From a bacterium (lineage in GTDB: Bacteria > Vulcanimicrobiota > Xenobia > Xenobiales > JADMJV01): a stretch of 64,000 nucleotides of DNA. How positions within the stretch are numbered: the stretch's first letter is position 1; each line of letters starts with the position of its first letter. Below, one piece after another: positions 9,554-17,516 of this stretch. Under the pieces are notes generated by a model, which worked only from the letters and a program-made list of their open reading frames with translations, was not told the DNA's origin and did no database searches. A program made the translations under genes and the position numbers. The DNA lies in the NCBI GenBank assembly GCA_018780265.1, contig JADMJV010000012.1, positions 4,200-68,199 of the forward strand, in the 5' to 3' direction.

Positions 9554-10482
9554 GCTTCACCTCCATGCAAAACTTTGCGCAATTGGCGCTGGCGCAGGCC
9601 GCTGTCGCCCAGACGATGGCGCAGGGCCCGCTCGAGCACTGCGATAGGAACCAGATTCTGGGGGGATCGGGCATCGCGGTGGCGACTGTTGCGCAGCCGC
9701 GGCAGCAGCACCCCCACCTGGTCAGCTCGCCGCCGGGCCCGGTCCAGGCCATAGCTGGCCAGCATCTCCAGGCGCACGATTCCGGCCAGTGCGGTCTCTC
9801 CCACGGCCGGAGAGTCCAGGCGCAGATACCAGCTGAGCCTGTCGTAGCTCGACGAACCCAGCCGAAAAATGGGCGAGCGCTGGCCGGGCTGCAGTTGGCG
9901 CACCAGATCCATGTTGTCGGCCGGCAGCAGTTGGCGGTGCTGGCTCTTGATAAACCCCAGCACCTCTTGCTGATTGAGATCGTGGATGCTCTGCAGGGGG
10001 CCGTCGGCAATCACCAACTCCACTTCCTCGGCCGTCCGACTGGCCACCACCGCCTCCAGGCTGCGCATGCGCTGCTGCAGAGTAAGCATCAGAGACTCCT
10101 GATCGGACCCTGTGCAGACGGTGACGTGATCGGCAAGAGTGGGTCCTTCGGGGGCGGCCACCAGCAGCAACTGCTGGATCTCGACGTGACGAAGCGCCTG
10201 GTTAAGGGGCTGCGAGCGACCAGGAGTGAGCACGATGGCCCCCACTCCCAAGGTACCCACGGCGGCCGGAAAGGAGCGAACTTCGTCCTCAAGACGCAGA
10301 TGCATATCCATACGACGGACTCCGTCGACCAGAGCCACCCGCTCGGGCAGGTCGGCCTGCGGCGGTGTATGGGCGCGCCACTCGCCTTCCAGATCGAGGC
10401 GAACCTCGGGCGTTTCCTCCTCCTCGAGATGCAGCGAAGGGCCGTAATCGGCGCTCCAGGGGTCGATTCTGAGCTTGAGCAT
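9550..10482 (-). CDS. nurA: NurA-like nuclease
   Basis: A 310-residue protein whose N-terminal half has the NurA-type acidic motif ALVDGVRR (metal-binding Asp) and a second VIADGPL block about 95 residues later, in an RNase H-like arrangement. The C-terminal part contains the family-like IRLEMLA.YGLD.A region. NurA is a 5'-3' nuclease working inside or next to the HerA ring. First gene of the nurA-herA-sbcD-sbcC operon. I chose the ATG at 10482 because GGGAGG precedes it by about 5 bases; an in-frame GTG at 10497 would place that ribosome site inside the gene. Sequence similarity is only at motif level, but gene order makes the call secure. Confidence 0.85.
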   Translation of the reverse strand: MLKLRIDPWSADYGPSLHLEEEETPEVRLDLEGEWRAHTPPQADLPERVALVDGVRRMDMHLRLEDEVRSFPAAVGTLGVGAIVLTPGRSQPLNQALRHVEIQQLLLVAAPEGPTLADHVTVCTGSDQESLMLTLQQRMRSLEAVVASRTAEEVELVIADGPLQSIHDLNQQEVLGFIKSQHRQLLPADNMDLVRQLQPGQRSPIFRLGSSSYDRLSWYLRLDSPAVGETALAGIVRLEMLASYGLDRARRRADQVGVLLPRLRNSRHRDARSPQNLVPIAVLERALRHRLGDSGLRQRQLRKVLHGGEA

Positions 10483-10508
10483 CGGACCTCCCTTCACGCC
10501 TAGTCAGG

Positions 10509-10539
10509 AGTATAGTCGGGCGTGCGACAAATTTTGTCG
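10509..10539 (-). promoter_or_regulatory. Candidate promoter with palindromic operator before nurA
   Basis: On the minus strand a -10-like TATACT lies at 10514-10509. Upstream of it, at 10539-10525, is a perfect inverted repeat CGACAAA-1-TTTGTCG that covers the place where the -35 box would be. A symmetric site over the -35 element is the usual place for a repressor. It starts right after the stop of the DUF4262 gene. It could also be a weak hairpin for that gene, but there is no T-run and the loop would be tight. The regulator is unknown; a LexA-type protein is a guess. Confidence 0.45.
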
Positions 10540-10540
10540 T

Positions 10541-10981
10541 TTACAGGGTCGGCTGATTGGCCCCCAGCGAAAACCCCGGTTCGCCAGGGAATTTGCCGTC
10601 CGGATCGGGCCACAGAATCTGCAAAGCCGGAAACGACTGGGGTGAATCTTTATAAAACCAGACCGCGTATCCCAAATACTTGCGGTAGGCTTCCGAGGGA
10701 ACGGTGCGGAAGAGGCACTCGTTGCCTTCCAGCAAACTATCATCGCGAGTGTCGGCCTTAAAAACGTGGCCCCTGGCGATCTGCTCCGAGGCCATACCCA
10801 ATATCTGATGGGCGACTTCGTTGGGCAAACCCATGACCATCAACTCGGGGTGCTTGTGCGTTTTGAAGAGGCCTACCGTAAAACTGTAGCCGGGCCCTTC
10901 CCGATCTTCCAGAATCTGAACACAGTGCCAGCCGTGTTGGGCTACATCGTCTAGCAGTTTTTTGTCAAAATCGTTGCTCAT
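10541..10981 (-). CDS. DUF4262 family protein
   Basis: A 146-residue soluble protein. The pattern 'HGWHCVQILEDREGPGYSF' followed by TVGL, then HPELMVMGLP and a later GNECLFRTV segment matches DUF4262, a family of unknown function often found in isolated positions. It lies upstream of the nurA operon on the same strand with a 58-base gap containing a candidate promoter, so it is probably a separate unit. No catalytic motif is visible. Confidence 0.85.
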   Translation of the reverse strand: MSNDFDKKLLDDVAQHGWHCVQILEDREGPGYSFTVGLFKTHKHPELMVMGLPNEVAHQILGMASEQIARGHVFKADTRDDSLLEGNECLFRTVPSEAYRKYLGYAVWFYKDSPQSFPALQILWPDPDGKFPGEPGFSLGANQPTL

Positions 10982-11095
10982 GGGGGCAAGCTTAGCCCTG
11001 GGAGCCTCGCGCCCCTGCCTCGAATTCCCGTTGCATCAAGAGGACGGCCCGGAACTAAATGGAAAAAGCCCTTTAACCTTTTTCAGGAGGCGCGC

Positions 11096-12358
11096 ATGAA
11101 CTGTCATCTGCACAAAATGGGTCTGGTGGGCCTGCTCACTCTAATAGGCTGCCTGGTCGGTAGAGCGCAACCATCCCCAGCAGAATGGAAGCATCAATTG
11201 GCAACAGTTGAGTCAGAGCGACTGCTGCAAAGTCATCCCAGCTACTCCAAACTGCTGGGGTTGGACGAGGAGATGCGCGAGTTGGTTGCCAGCAGGCAGC
11301 ACATATTCGATCAAGCTCGACAGAAAGCCATACGGGAGGGGCGCAACAGCTTTCAGAAAATTCTGATAGAGGCACGCCAACAACTCGAGTCGGAACAGGC
11401 GGCGGTCAAGCGGGAAATCGAAGGTCTGGCTCGCTCTAAACAAGCCGAGACCGCCCGTGAGTTAGCCGAGATCCAGACACAACTGGAGACGGATCTGAAA
11501 AAGCTACAGAGCGGACTATCGGAGCAATCAACCGACCTGCAAATCATGGCGACACGCAGTCTGTCTGTCTTCAAGTTAGAACAAGAGAAGTCCCTGAAGC
11601 TGTCCCTGGATGGGGAGCGGGAACGACTTGATGGGCAACTCGCTGCTTACGAAGATCAGGTTGGGGCCCGCTATCAAGACGAGAAGCTCAGTCTGCACAT
11701 GAAACTGCAAAACAATCCCTCCCCGGACGATGAGAAGGCCATCCGCCAGCGCCTGAACGCGATCGAGGATGAGATGGCTGCGACCAAAGTCGAGAAGCGC
11801 AAAGCTACCGAGGAGGCCATGCTCACCTTCCACAAGCAGCGTCGGGCCGAATTTGAGCAAAATCTTACCAACTATGAAGCCCGATTGCGTCTCGAGTACG
11901 AGAGCAAACTCAAGCCGCCCGCTCAGGCTATGGAAACCATTCGCAAGGCCCAACAAACCATGCGTTTGACAGCGAAAACTCGCAAAAGCGAGTTGGTAGC
12001 CCGAATCAACGAGATGGAAGCGGATGCCAGGATCGATTTAGCGACCAAGGATAGCGAAATACAGAGGCAACTGCGCAAAGTCGAAATGGAGATACGGTGG
12101 GCCGCGTCGCAAAGCTCGAAACACCTGGACAAACCAACACTGGCCAAACTCGCCCACCTTGACCAGCAGATTTCTCAATTAATATCTAGGCGCCAGCAGC
12201 TATCTCAAAATATGCATTCAGGCCTGACAGCCGTGGTGGGACAGGTGGCCACCAAGAACTCCATCCAATGCGTCATAGGCCAGTGCATTCTTAACTTGCA
12301 TCTGGAGGATCTGTCAGACCGCAGCCTGGCAGGTATGAGTCAACTGCCTGGAGTGTAA
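11096..12358 (+). CDS. Coiled-coil lipoprotein, OmpH/Skp-like N-terminus
   Basis: A 420-residue protein with a lipoprotein-type signal peptide: hydrophobic stretch at residues 8-18 and lipobox LIGC with Cys19. After the signal comes 'VESERLLQSHPSYSKL', which resembles the start of OmpH/Skp chaperones, and then some 330 residues of charged coiled coil rich in Glu, Lys, Arg and Gln. The C-terminal 60 residues are more hydrophobic. It is much longer than Skp (about 160 residues), so a direct chaperone role is uncertain. A good ribosome site (AGGAGG) precedes the ATG. No operon partner is evident; the next gene starts 40 bases later but is an unrelated oxidoreductase. Confidence 0.75.
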   Translation: MNCHLHKMGLVGLLTLIGCLVGRAQPSPAEWKHQLATVESERLLQSHPSYSKLLGLDEEMRELVASRQHIFDQARQKAIREGRNSFQKILIEARQQLESEQAAVKREIEGLARSKQAETARELAEIQTQLETDLKKLQSGLSEQSTDLQIMATRSLSVFKLEQEKSLKLSLDGERERLDGQLAAYEDQVGARYQDEKLSLHMKLQNNPSPDDEKAIRQRLNAIEDEMAATKVEKRKATEEAMLTFHKQRRAEFEQNLTNYEARLRLEYESKLKPPAQAMETIRKAQQTMRLTAKTRKSELVARINEMEADARIDLATKDSEIQRQLRKVEMEIRWAASQSSKHLDKPTLAKLAHLDQQISQLISRRQQLSQNMHSGLTAVVGQVATKNSIQCVIGQCILNLHLEDLSDRSLAGMSQLPGV

Positions 12359-12398
12359 GCGAAGAAGGGGCGCAACCGTTGAATTCGAAGCGCTCACC

Positions 12399-13259
12399 AT
12401 GAATATTGGCAAACTTGGTGTATTTCATTTCCTCGACACTCTCAGCGCCCCCGAAACGGCCGCCCTGGCCCGTGAAGTGGAGCAGCTGGGGTATGGCGCC
12501 CTGTGGTATCCAGAAGCCTCAGGTCGCAACTCGATGGTGCAGGCCAGCTGGCTGTTGTGCAATACCACCAAACTGGTGGTGGCCAGCGGCATCGCCAATA
12601 TCTACGCTCGCGACGCCCAGGCCACGGCCTCAGCCCGGCTGGCCTTAAACGAGATGTCAGGCGGTCGTTTTCTGCTGGGGTTGGGAGTGTCCCATGCCCC
12701 TCTGGTCGAGTCGATGCGCGGGCACAGTTACAGTCGCCCCCTGGAAGCCATGCGCAACTACCTGGATAAGATGAGCCAGGCCACCTATCAGGCGCCCGCA
12801 CCCGCCCACAACGGCGAAATGGTATTGGCGGCCCTGGGTCCCAAAATGCTGGAACTGGCCGGCGCTCAAAGCGATGGCGCCCACCCCTACAACGTGACCC
12901 CCGAGCACACCCGGCGAGCCCGCCAAATTTTGGGTCCCAACAAGCGCCTCTATGTGGAGCAGAAAGTGGCCCTGGAAACCGACCCCCAAAAAGCCCGCGA
13001 CCTGGCCCGTCAGGGCCTGGGCTTCTACATGAGCCTGCCCAACTATCGCAACAACTGGCTCACACTGGGCTTTAGCGAAGATGACCTGGCCGGACCCTCC
13101 GACGCCTTCCTGGACGCCATGCTGGCCTGGGGCGATGAGAACCAAGTGCGCCAAAGGATTGAAGAGCACTACCAGGCCGGGGCGGACCACGTATGCATCC
13201 AGGTGCTCGGCGACCTTCAGGCCACTCTGAGGGCCCTGGCTCCGACGCGCCAGGAGTGA
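12399..13259 (+). CDS. LLM-class (F420-type) oxidoreductase
   Basis: A 286-residue TIM-barrel protein of the luciferase-like monooxygenase class. Visible family features are 'ALAREVEQLGYGALWYPE' near the N-terminus, 'LVVASGIANIYARD' and 'GRFLLGLGVSHAP', and the 'GAQSDGAHPYNVTPEHT' block. This set matches the subgroup of probable F420-dependent oxidoreductases (the MSMEG_4141-like family). The substrate cannot be told from sequence. No F420 biosynthesis gene is in the window, so cofactor choice (F420 or FMN) remains open. Confidence 0.88.
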   Translation: MNIGKLGVFHFLDTLSAPETAALAREVEQLGYGALWYPEASGRNSMVQASWLLCNTTKLVVASGIANIYARDAQATASARLALNEMSGGRFLLGLGVSHAPLVESMRGHSYSRPLEAMRNYLDKMSQATYQAPAPAHNGEMVLAALGPKMLELAGAQSDGAHPYNVTPEHTRRARQILGPNKRLYVEQKVALETDPQKARDLARQGLGFYMSLPNYRNNWLTLGFSEDDLAGPSDAFLDAMLAWGDENQVRQRIEEHYQAGADHVCIQVLGDLQATLRALAPTRQE

Positions 13260-13375
13260 ATAGAAAGCCGTTCTGTGGCGATCAAACTTACGCCAGGGCA
13301 AAGGAGGGGCGACGCCTGCTCCTGGTTGAGCCTTGAACCCAGTCTTCAGGGTGCAGAATAATCTAAATTGAGACA

Positions 13376-13401
13376 AAGCAAATGATTGCTTCACTTATAA
13401 T
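13376..13401 (+). promoter_or_regulatory. Operator-like palindrome and -10 box of the DtxR-like gene
   Basis: A perfect inverted repeat AAGCAA-ATGA-TTGCTT lies at 13376-13391 and is followed 4 bases later by a consensus -10, TATAAT, at 13396-13401. The palindrome occupies the -35/spacer region. DtxR/MntR proteins bind symmetric A/T-rich sites in such positions and often control their own gene, so this is a plausible autoregulatory operator. It also shows that the ATG at 13382 is upstream of transcription start and cannot be the start codon. Confidence 0.5.
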
Positions 13402-13537
13402 GGTGGGCCACCGCGTGGACATGGCATTTTTGCCTGCAGGGGTACACGTTCCACAAGGCCCCCCCTGGCACACGTCGAACGTTGGCCGAATGCTGGAAAA
13501 GAGCCACGAAGGCGAGTCTCTCACTCAGGACGCGGAG

Positions 13538-14191
13538 ATGAGCGAGAGTGAGCAGATGTATCTGATCACCACAGCCATGCTGATCGAAGACGGAATGGAG
13601 CAGCCGGTTCCCTTGCCTGCCCTGGCTCAGGCGCGCTCAATTATGCCGGCCTCGGTCAATCAGATGGTGCGCAAACTGGCTGACGAAGGGCTGGTCACCT
13701 ACATTCCCTACAAGGGTATCGCCCTGACCGCCGCCGGTAGCGCAATCGCCATGCGGATATTGCGCTATCGGCGGCTTTGGGAAGTCTTCTTGGTCAAGAA
13801 ACTGAAGCTGGCCCTGGGTTCGGCCGATCAACTGGCGTGCCGACTCGAGCATCTGACCACCGATGAGGTGGCAGATCGTCTCTGCGAGTACCTGGGCGAT
13901 CCTCAGTTGTCTCCGCAAGGCAAGCCCATTCCTCGCGTGCCTTGTGACGAGGATCTCCATCCCACGGTGTGCGTCAACAAGACCAGGGTGGGACAGCGAA
14001 GTCGCGTCTCTCAGTTACGGGGTGAGGGCGTGGCCAAAGGATTCCTGCAGGGCGAAGGCATCGTATTGGGAGCGACCCTGGCGGTGATGGCTCTGGGTGG
14101 AGACGGATCGGTGTTGCTCGAAGTCGACGGGCGCCTGACTCATCTGTCTGCCGCCATTGCCGATTCGGTGCTGGTCCAGGTTCAGGACTGA
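13538..14191 (+). CDS. DtxR/MntR-family metal-dependent regulator with FeoA-like domain
   Basis: A 217-residue regulator. The N-terminal winged helix starts with the family-typical SESEQMYL, followed by a helix-turn-helix (MPASVNQMVRKLADEGLV) and the dimerisation part 'RILRYRRLWEVFLVKKL' with 'CRLEHLTTDEV'. The C-terminal 80 residues resemble an FeoA/SH3-like domain. It should sense Mn or Fe and repress uptake genes. I chose the ATG at 13538: it gives the usual family start and AGGA lies 7 bases upstream. The same frame extends to 13382, across the probable promoter, so that long form is unlikely; 13490 is a possible alternative. Its end overlaps sufE (opposite strand) by 10 bases. Confidence 0.85.
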   Translation: MSESEQMYLITTAMLIEDGMEQPVPLPALAQARSIMPASVNQMVRKLADEGLVTYIPYKGIALTAAGSAIAMRILRYRRLWEVFLVKKLKLALGSADQLACRLEHLTTDEVADRLCEYLGDPQLSPQGKPIPRVPCDEDLHPTVCVNKTRVGQRSRVSQLRGEGVAKGFLQGEGIVLGATLAVMALGGDGSVLLEVDGRLTHLSAAIADSVLVQVQD

Positions 14192-14625
14192 ATGGCAGCC
14201 AATCGCCGGGTTTGCATCCTAACCAGATCGACCATGCCCATCAGGCCCTGACCTTTGCCCATCGAAATCTCCTTGCCAAAGATGGCAAAAACCACGTCGT
14301 GACTCAATTCGGTCGCCTGTTGCGGGTCGTCGCCGCTCAGGCATTCGTCGAGAATCACCGCCATGGCTTTGGCTGAAATCCCTTGCGGATTTTCGACCGC
14401 AAAGTGGTATTTAAACTTGCCGTCATCGAGAGGTTCGGTCCAGACATAGGCTTCGGAATCGCAGCGAGGAGCCCGGTGACTTTCAGAAAAAGGACGTCTG
14501 GCGATTCTCTCGGGGACGTCGACAAAGCGGTCGGCAAACTCGATGAGAGCCTGGAATCTTTCCATTCGGTCCTCAAAGTAGCTGAGGTCTTCCAAGAGTT
14601 GCTCTATTTTAGGCGGAAACGGCAT
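14182..14625 (-). CDS. sufE: SufE-like sulfur acceptor protein
   Basis: A 147-residue SufE/CsdE-family protein that accepts persulfide sulfur for Fe-S cluster work. The active-site region is present as PRCDSEAYVW with the conserved cysteine, followed by 'FAVENPQGISAKAMAVILDE' in the place of the family's accessory loop and helix, and a C-terminal GQGLMGMVDLVR. The start ATG at 14625 shares one base with the TGA of sseA (TGATG), so the two are translated together. Pairing with a rhodanese suggests it takes sulfur from, or works beside, SseA; the same pairing is known in actinobacteria. Confidence 0.92.
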   Translation of the reverse strand: MPFPPKIEQLLEDLSYFEDRMERFQALIEFADRFVDVPERIARRPFSESHRAPRCDSEAYVWTEPLDDGKFKYHFAVENPQGISAKAMAVILDECLSGDDPQQATELSHDVVFAIFGKEISMGKGQGLMGMVDLVRMQTRRLAAIQS

Positions 14626-15509
14626 CAGGGCTTCTCGATCGGGGCCCCTACCAGGTTGCCCCACTCGGTCCAACTGCCGTCGTAGTTGCGAACCTTCTGA
14701 TAGCCCAACAGATAGGTAAGCACAAACCAGGTCAGGCTGCTGCGCTCACCGATGCGGCAATAGACCACCACGTCGTCTTCTGGCTTGACCCCCTGCTCCA
14801 CGGCATACAGTTGGCGCAGTTCCTCGGCCGTCTTGAAAGTCCCATCGTCGGGATGGATGGCTTTCGACCAGGGCACGCTTTTGGCGCCGGGAATGTGGCC
14901 ACCGCGCAGGGCTCCCTCGTTGGGGTAGTCCTCCATGTGCAGGCGTTCCCCCGTGAATTCTGCGGGTGAGCGCACGTCGATCAAGGGCTTTTTCTCCTTG
15001 ACGTGAGTCATCACCACGTCGCGCAGGGCTCGTACGGTCTCATCGTCGCGGTCTTGACAGGCCTGGTAGGCGGTGGCCTCAAACTTGGGAACGTCCCGGG
15101 TAAGGGGGCGCTTTTCCTTGTCCCACTTGAGACGCCCTCCGTCCATCAACCTGACCTTCTTGTGGCCGAAGAGCGCAAAAACCCACAAGGCGTAGGCAGC
15201 CCACCAGTTGGACTTGTCCCCATAGAAGACTACCGTGGTCTCAGGCGTGATACCGACGCGGGAGCACAATTTTTCAAATTCGGCCCGACCCAGATAGTCG
15301 CGAACCACCTGATGGTTGAGGTCGGTGGTCCAGTCGATCTGAACGGCGTTTTGAATGTGACCCGAAGGATAGAGCAACAGATCCTCATTGGATTCGACCA
15401 TTCGCACGTCTTTGTCATTCAGGTGTTGAGCCACCCAGTCGGTGCTTACCAGAATGTCAGGCTGGACATAGCCTCGATCCTGAATGTTGATTTGACTGCT
15501 TGTCGACAT
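14625..15509 (-). CDS. sseA: Thiosulfate sulfurtransferase (two-domain rhodanese)
   Basis: A 294-residue tandem rhodanese. The first, inactive domain contains '[20 protein letters not shown]'; the second ends with the active-site loop [15 protein letters not shown]. The CRxGxRS loop is typical of thiosulfate sulfurtransferases rather than 3-mercaptopyruvate enzymes (CG[ST]GVT). It transfers sulfane sulfur from thiosulfate to an acceptor. The partner gene sufE is overlapped by one base. A GGGAG lies about 12 bases before the ATG, a little far, so the start could be a few codons off. Confidence 0.93.
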   Translation of the reverse strand: MSTSSQINIQDRGYVQPDILVSTDWVAQHLNDKDVRMVESNEDLLLYPSGHIQNAVQIDWTTDLNHQVVRDYLGRAEFEKLCSRVGITPETTVVFYGDKSNWWAAYALWVFALFGHKKVRLMDGGRLKWDKEKRPLTRDVPKFEATAYQACQDRDDETVRALRDVVMTHVKEKKPLIDVRSPAEFTGERLHMEDYPNEGALRGGHIPGAKSVPWSKAIHPDDGTFKTAEELRQLYAVEQGVKPEDDVVVYCRIGERSSLTWFVLTYLLGYQKVRNYDGSWTEWGNLVGAPIEKP

Positions 15510-15596
15510 ACACGATAGTCTCCCTGCCGGTGGTTTCCCACGGCGTTCTGCCGGGATTTGGAGGCTCCTGCTGGGGGGAGACGAAGGTTAGGGTTC

Positions 15597-17516
15597 GTGT
15601 TGGATAACTTTTTTTCGTTTGTGGAGGCAGCCGCGTTGGTGGTGGCTGGCCTCCTTTGGCTGCTACGGCGCAGCGGTATTTTGACCTGGACGATAACTCT
15701 GGCCATGTGGCTGATAGGCAGCAACCTCTGGAAGGTGGCCATGATTCAGGACCATCTGGACAGCCCCGTAAATCTCCCCACCTTCCATTGGGTGTGGCAG
15801 GCATTCAGCCTGGCCGGTTGTGTCGTTGTCTGTCAGTTGATCAGTCGCCGCCATTGGCATCGCCTGGTCTGGCTTTTGCAGGCCACGTTGGCCACCCTGT
15901 TCCTGTTTGACCAACTTTACGAACGATATTTCGACGATGTGCCGGGCATGTATCTGCTCACCCAACTGTCGCAGGCGAAATCGGTCATTCCTTCGGCCAT
16001 CGAACTACTGCGCCGCGAAGATTTCGCCTTTCCCTGCGACGTATTGCTGACCATCCCGCTGCTCTTTTATAAAGCTCCGCTGGCCGCCGCGCGGCGCAAC
16101 ACAGCTTCGATTTTGGCTCTGCCCCTGTTGCTCAGCCTGTTGGTAGGGGCTACCATGAATGCCGATGACCGGCGAATTTTGCGTCTGCGCTTTCGCAATG
16201 TGGCCGCAGTACAGCGTCTGGGGTTGTTTCATTACCACTTTTACGACGTGCTGCAGATGGCTTATTCCCGCTACGAAAATTTGCTAGACCCCAACTACGA
16301 TCAGGCTCTCTTGAGCCAGATCGTGCATCAGAGCCGCCTCTCTATGCAAGCCAAGACCCCCTTCAAGGGCAGATACCGGGGCAAAAACCTGCTCATATTT
16401 CAGTTGGAGTCGTTTGAGTATTTCGTTTATAACTTGAAGATCGACGGCCAGGAGGTCACCCCATTTCTCAATCAACTGGCCCGCGAGTCCTGGACTGCCG
16501 GGCTGCAGGATCAGTCGGGCCAGGGGCGTTCCTCGGATGGTGAGTTCATTCTGCTTAACAGCTTGCTTCCACCCGGCGAGCGCCCTCTGGTCTACGCCTA
16601 TCCCAGCAACTATTATGCCGGCCTGCCGGCCCAACTGGCCGGTCAAGGCTATTTTACCAGTTATGCGGTAGCCTACTACGGTTCGTTTTGGAACTGTCGC
16701 TACATGGCCAAGCGCTACGGTTTTAAGAAGAATCTCTTCCGCGAGCAGATTCCCACCGACCCCAATCACACGATCGGCTGGGGGCTGAGCGACTTTGGTC
16801 TGGTCAATCGCATTCAGGTGTATTGGGACGAATTTCCCCGACCATTCTTTGCTTATACGGTTACCATGATGGGCCACCACCCGTATCGAGAGCTTGCCCG
16901 ATCACAGGAGAGGCTCAATTTGCCCGCCAAATTTGACGACACAATGCTGGCACGCTATTTGCAACTCTGCCGCGAGCGCGATGAGGAGTGGAAAGAGATT
17001 GTCGACTTGCTCAAGAGCAAAGGGCTGTGGGATAGCAGCGTGGTAGTGCTGGTAGGCGACCACGACGCCCGCATCCCTTATGAAGAAATGGCCTTACTCT
17101 CGGCTAACGGTAAGTTTGACGAGGTGGATAAGATTTTGAGTGACCGCGTCTTTTGCCTGGTCCATAGTCCCGACGGCAAATTGCGGGGTCGTGCTCCTGA
17201 CTACGCAGCCCAGGTCGATCTCACTCCCACGCTGCTTCATTTGATGAGCACCGCCGACCAACCCAGCGCCACTTTAGGCCTCAATTTGCTGTCCAAGGTT
17301 CGACGTAAGGCCATTGTTTCCAAGACGGGCTACTCGCTCGATAGCGACTATGTAGTGGTGGACAACGGCACTTCCTGGTCCACCTATGCGCGCTCAAGCC
17401 ATTGCGAGGTGCAGAGCAGCGGTTTGCGAGCCCAAAAAGAGATGCAACAATGGTATGACTTGACTCGGGATATTTTGCGCCTCAATCTGGTCGAGCGCAT
17501 GTTGCAGCTCCGTTAG
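15597..17516 (+). CDS. LTA-synthase-like phosphoglycerol transferase (alkaline phosphatase superfamily)
   Basis: A membrane protein of about 639 residues. Five or so transmembrane helices occupy the first 190 residues, then an extracellular sulfatase-type domain. Catalytic features are LIFQLESFEYF (first metal site), QGRSSDGEF with Ser in the nucleophile position that is Thr in LtaS, MMGHHPY, and VLVGDHDARIPYE (last metal ligands). The family moves phosphoglycerol or phosphoethanolamine onto envelope glycans or lipids; the actual acceptor is unknown. I took the GTG at 15597 (GAAGG upstream) rather than a TTG at 15558, because the extra 13 residues are Arg/Gly-rich. It ends on shared bases with the convergent glycosyltransferase gene. 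Confidence 0.88.
   Translation: MLDNFFSFVEAAALVVAGLLWLLRRSGILTWTITLAMWLIGSNLWKVAMIQDHLDSPVNLPTFHWVWQAFSLAGCVVVCQLISRRHWHRLVWLLQATLATLFLFDQLYERYFDDVPGMYLLTQLSQAKSVIPSAIELLRREDFAFPCDVLLTIPLLFYKAPLAAARRNTASILALPLLLSLLVGATMNADDRRILRLRFRNVAAVQRLGLFHYHFYDVLQMAYSRYENLLDPNYDQALLSQIVHQSRLSMQAKTPFKGRYRGKNLLIFQLESFEYFVYNLKIDGQEVTPFLNQLARESWTAGLQDQSGQGRSSDGEFILLNSLLPPGERPLVYAYPSNYYAGLPAQLAGQGYFTSYAVAYYGSFWNCRYMAKRYGFKKNLFREQIPTDPNHTIGWGLSDFGLVNRIQVYWDEFPRPFFAYTVTMMGHHPYRELARSQERLNLPAKFDDTMLARYLQLCRERDEEWKEIVDLLKSKGLWDSSVVVLVGDHDARIPYEEMALLSANGKFDEVDKILSDRVFCLVHSPDGKLRGRAPDYAAQVDLTPTLLHLMSTADQPSATLGLNLLSKVRRKAIVSKTGYSLDSDYVVVDNGTSWSTYARSSHCEVQSSGLRAQKEMQQWYDLTRDILRLNLVERMLQLR

Noticed and set aside
13382..13537. 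Upstream extension of the DtxR-like regulator
   Set aside because: It runs across the TATAAT box and the palindrome and encodes no DtxR-like residues; the family start is MSESEQMYL.
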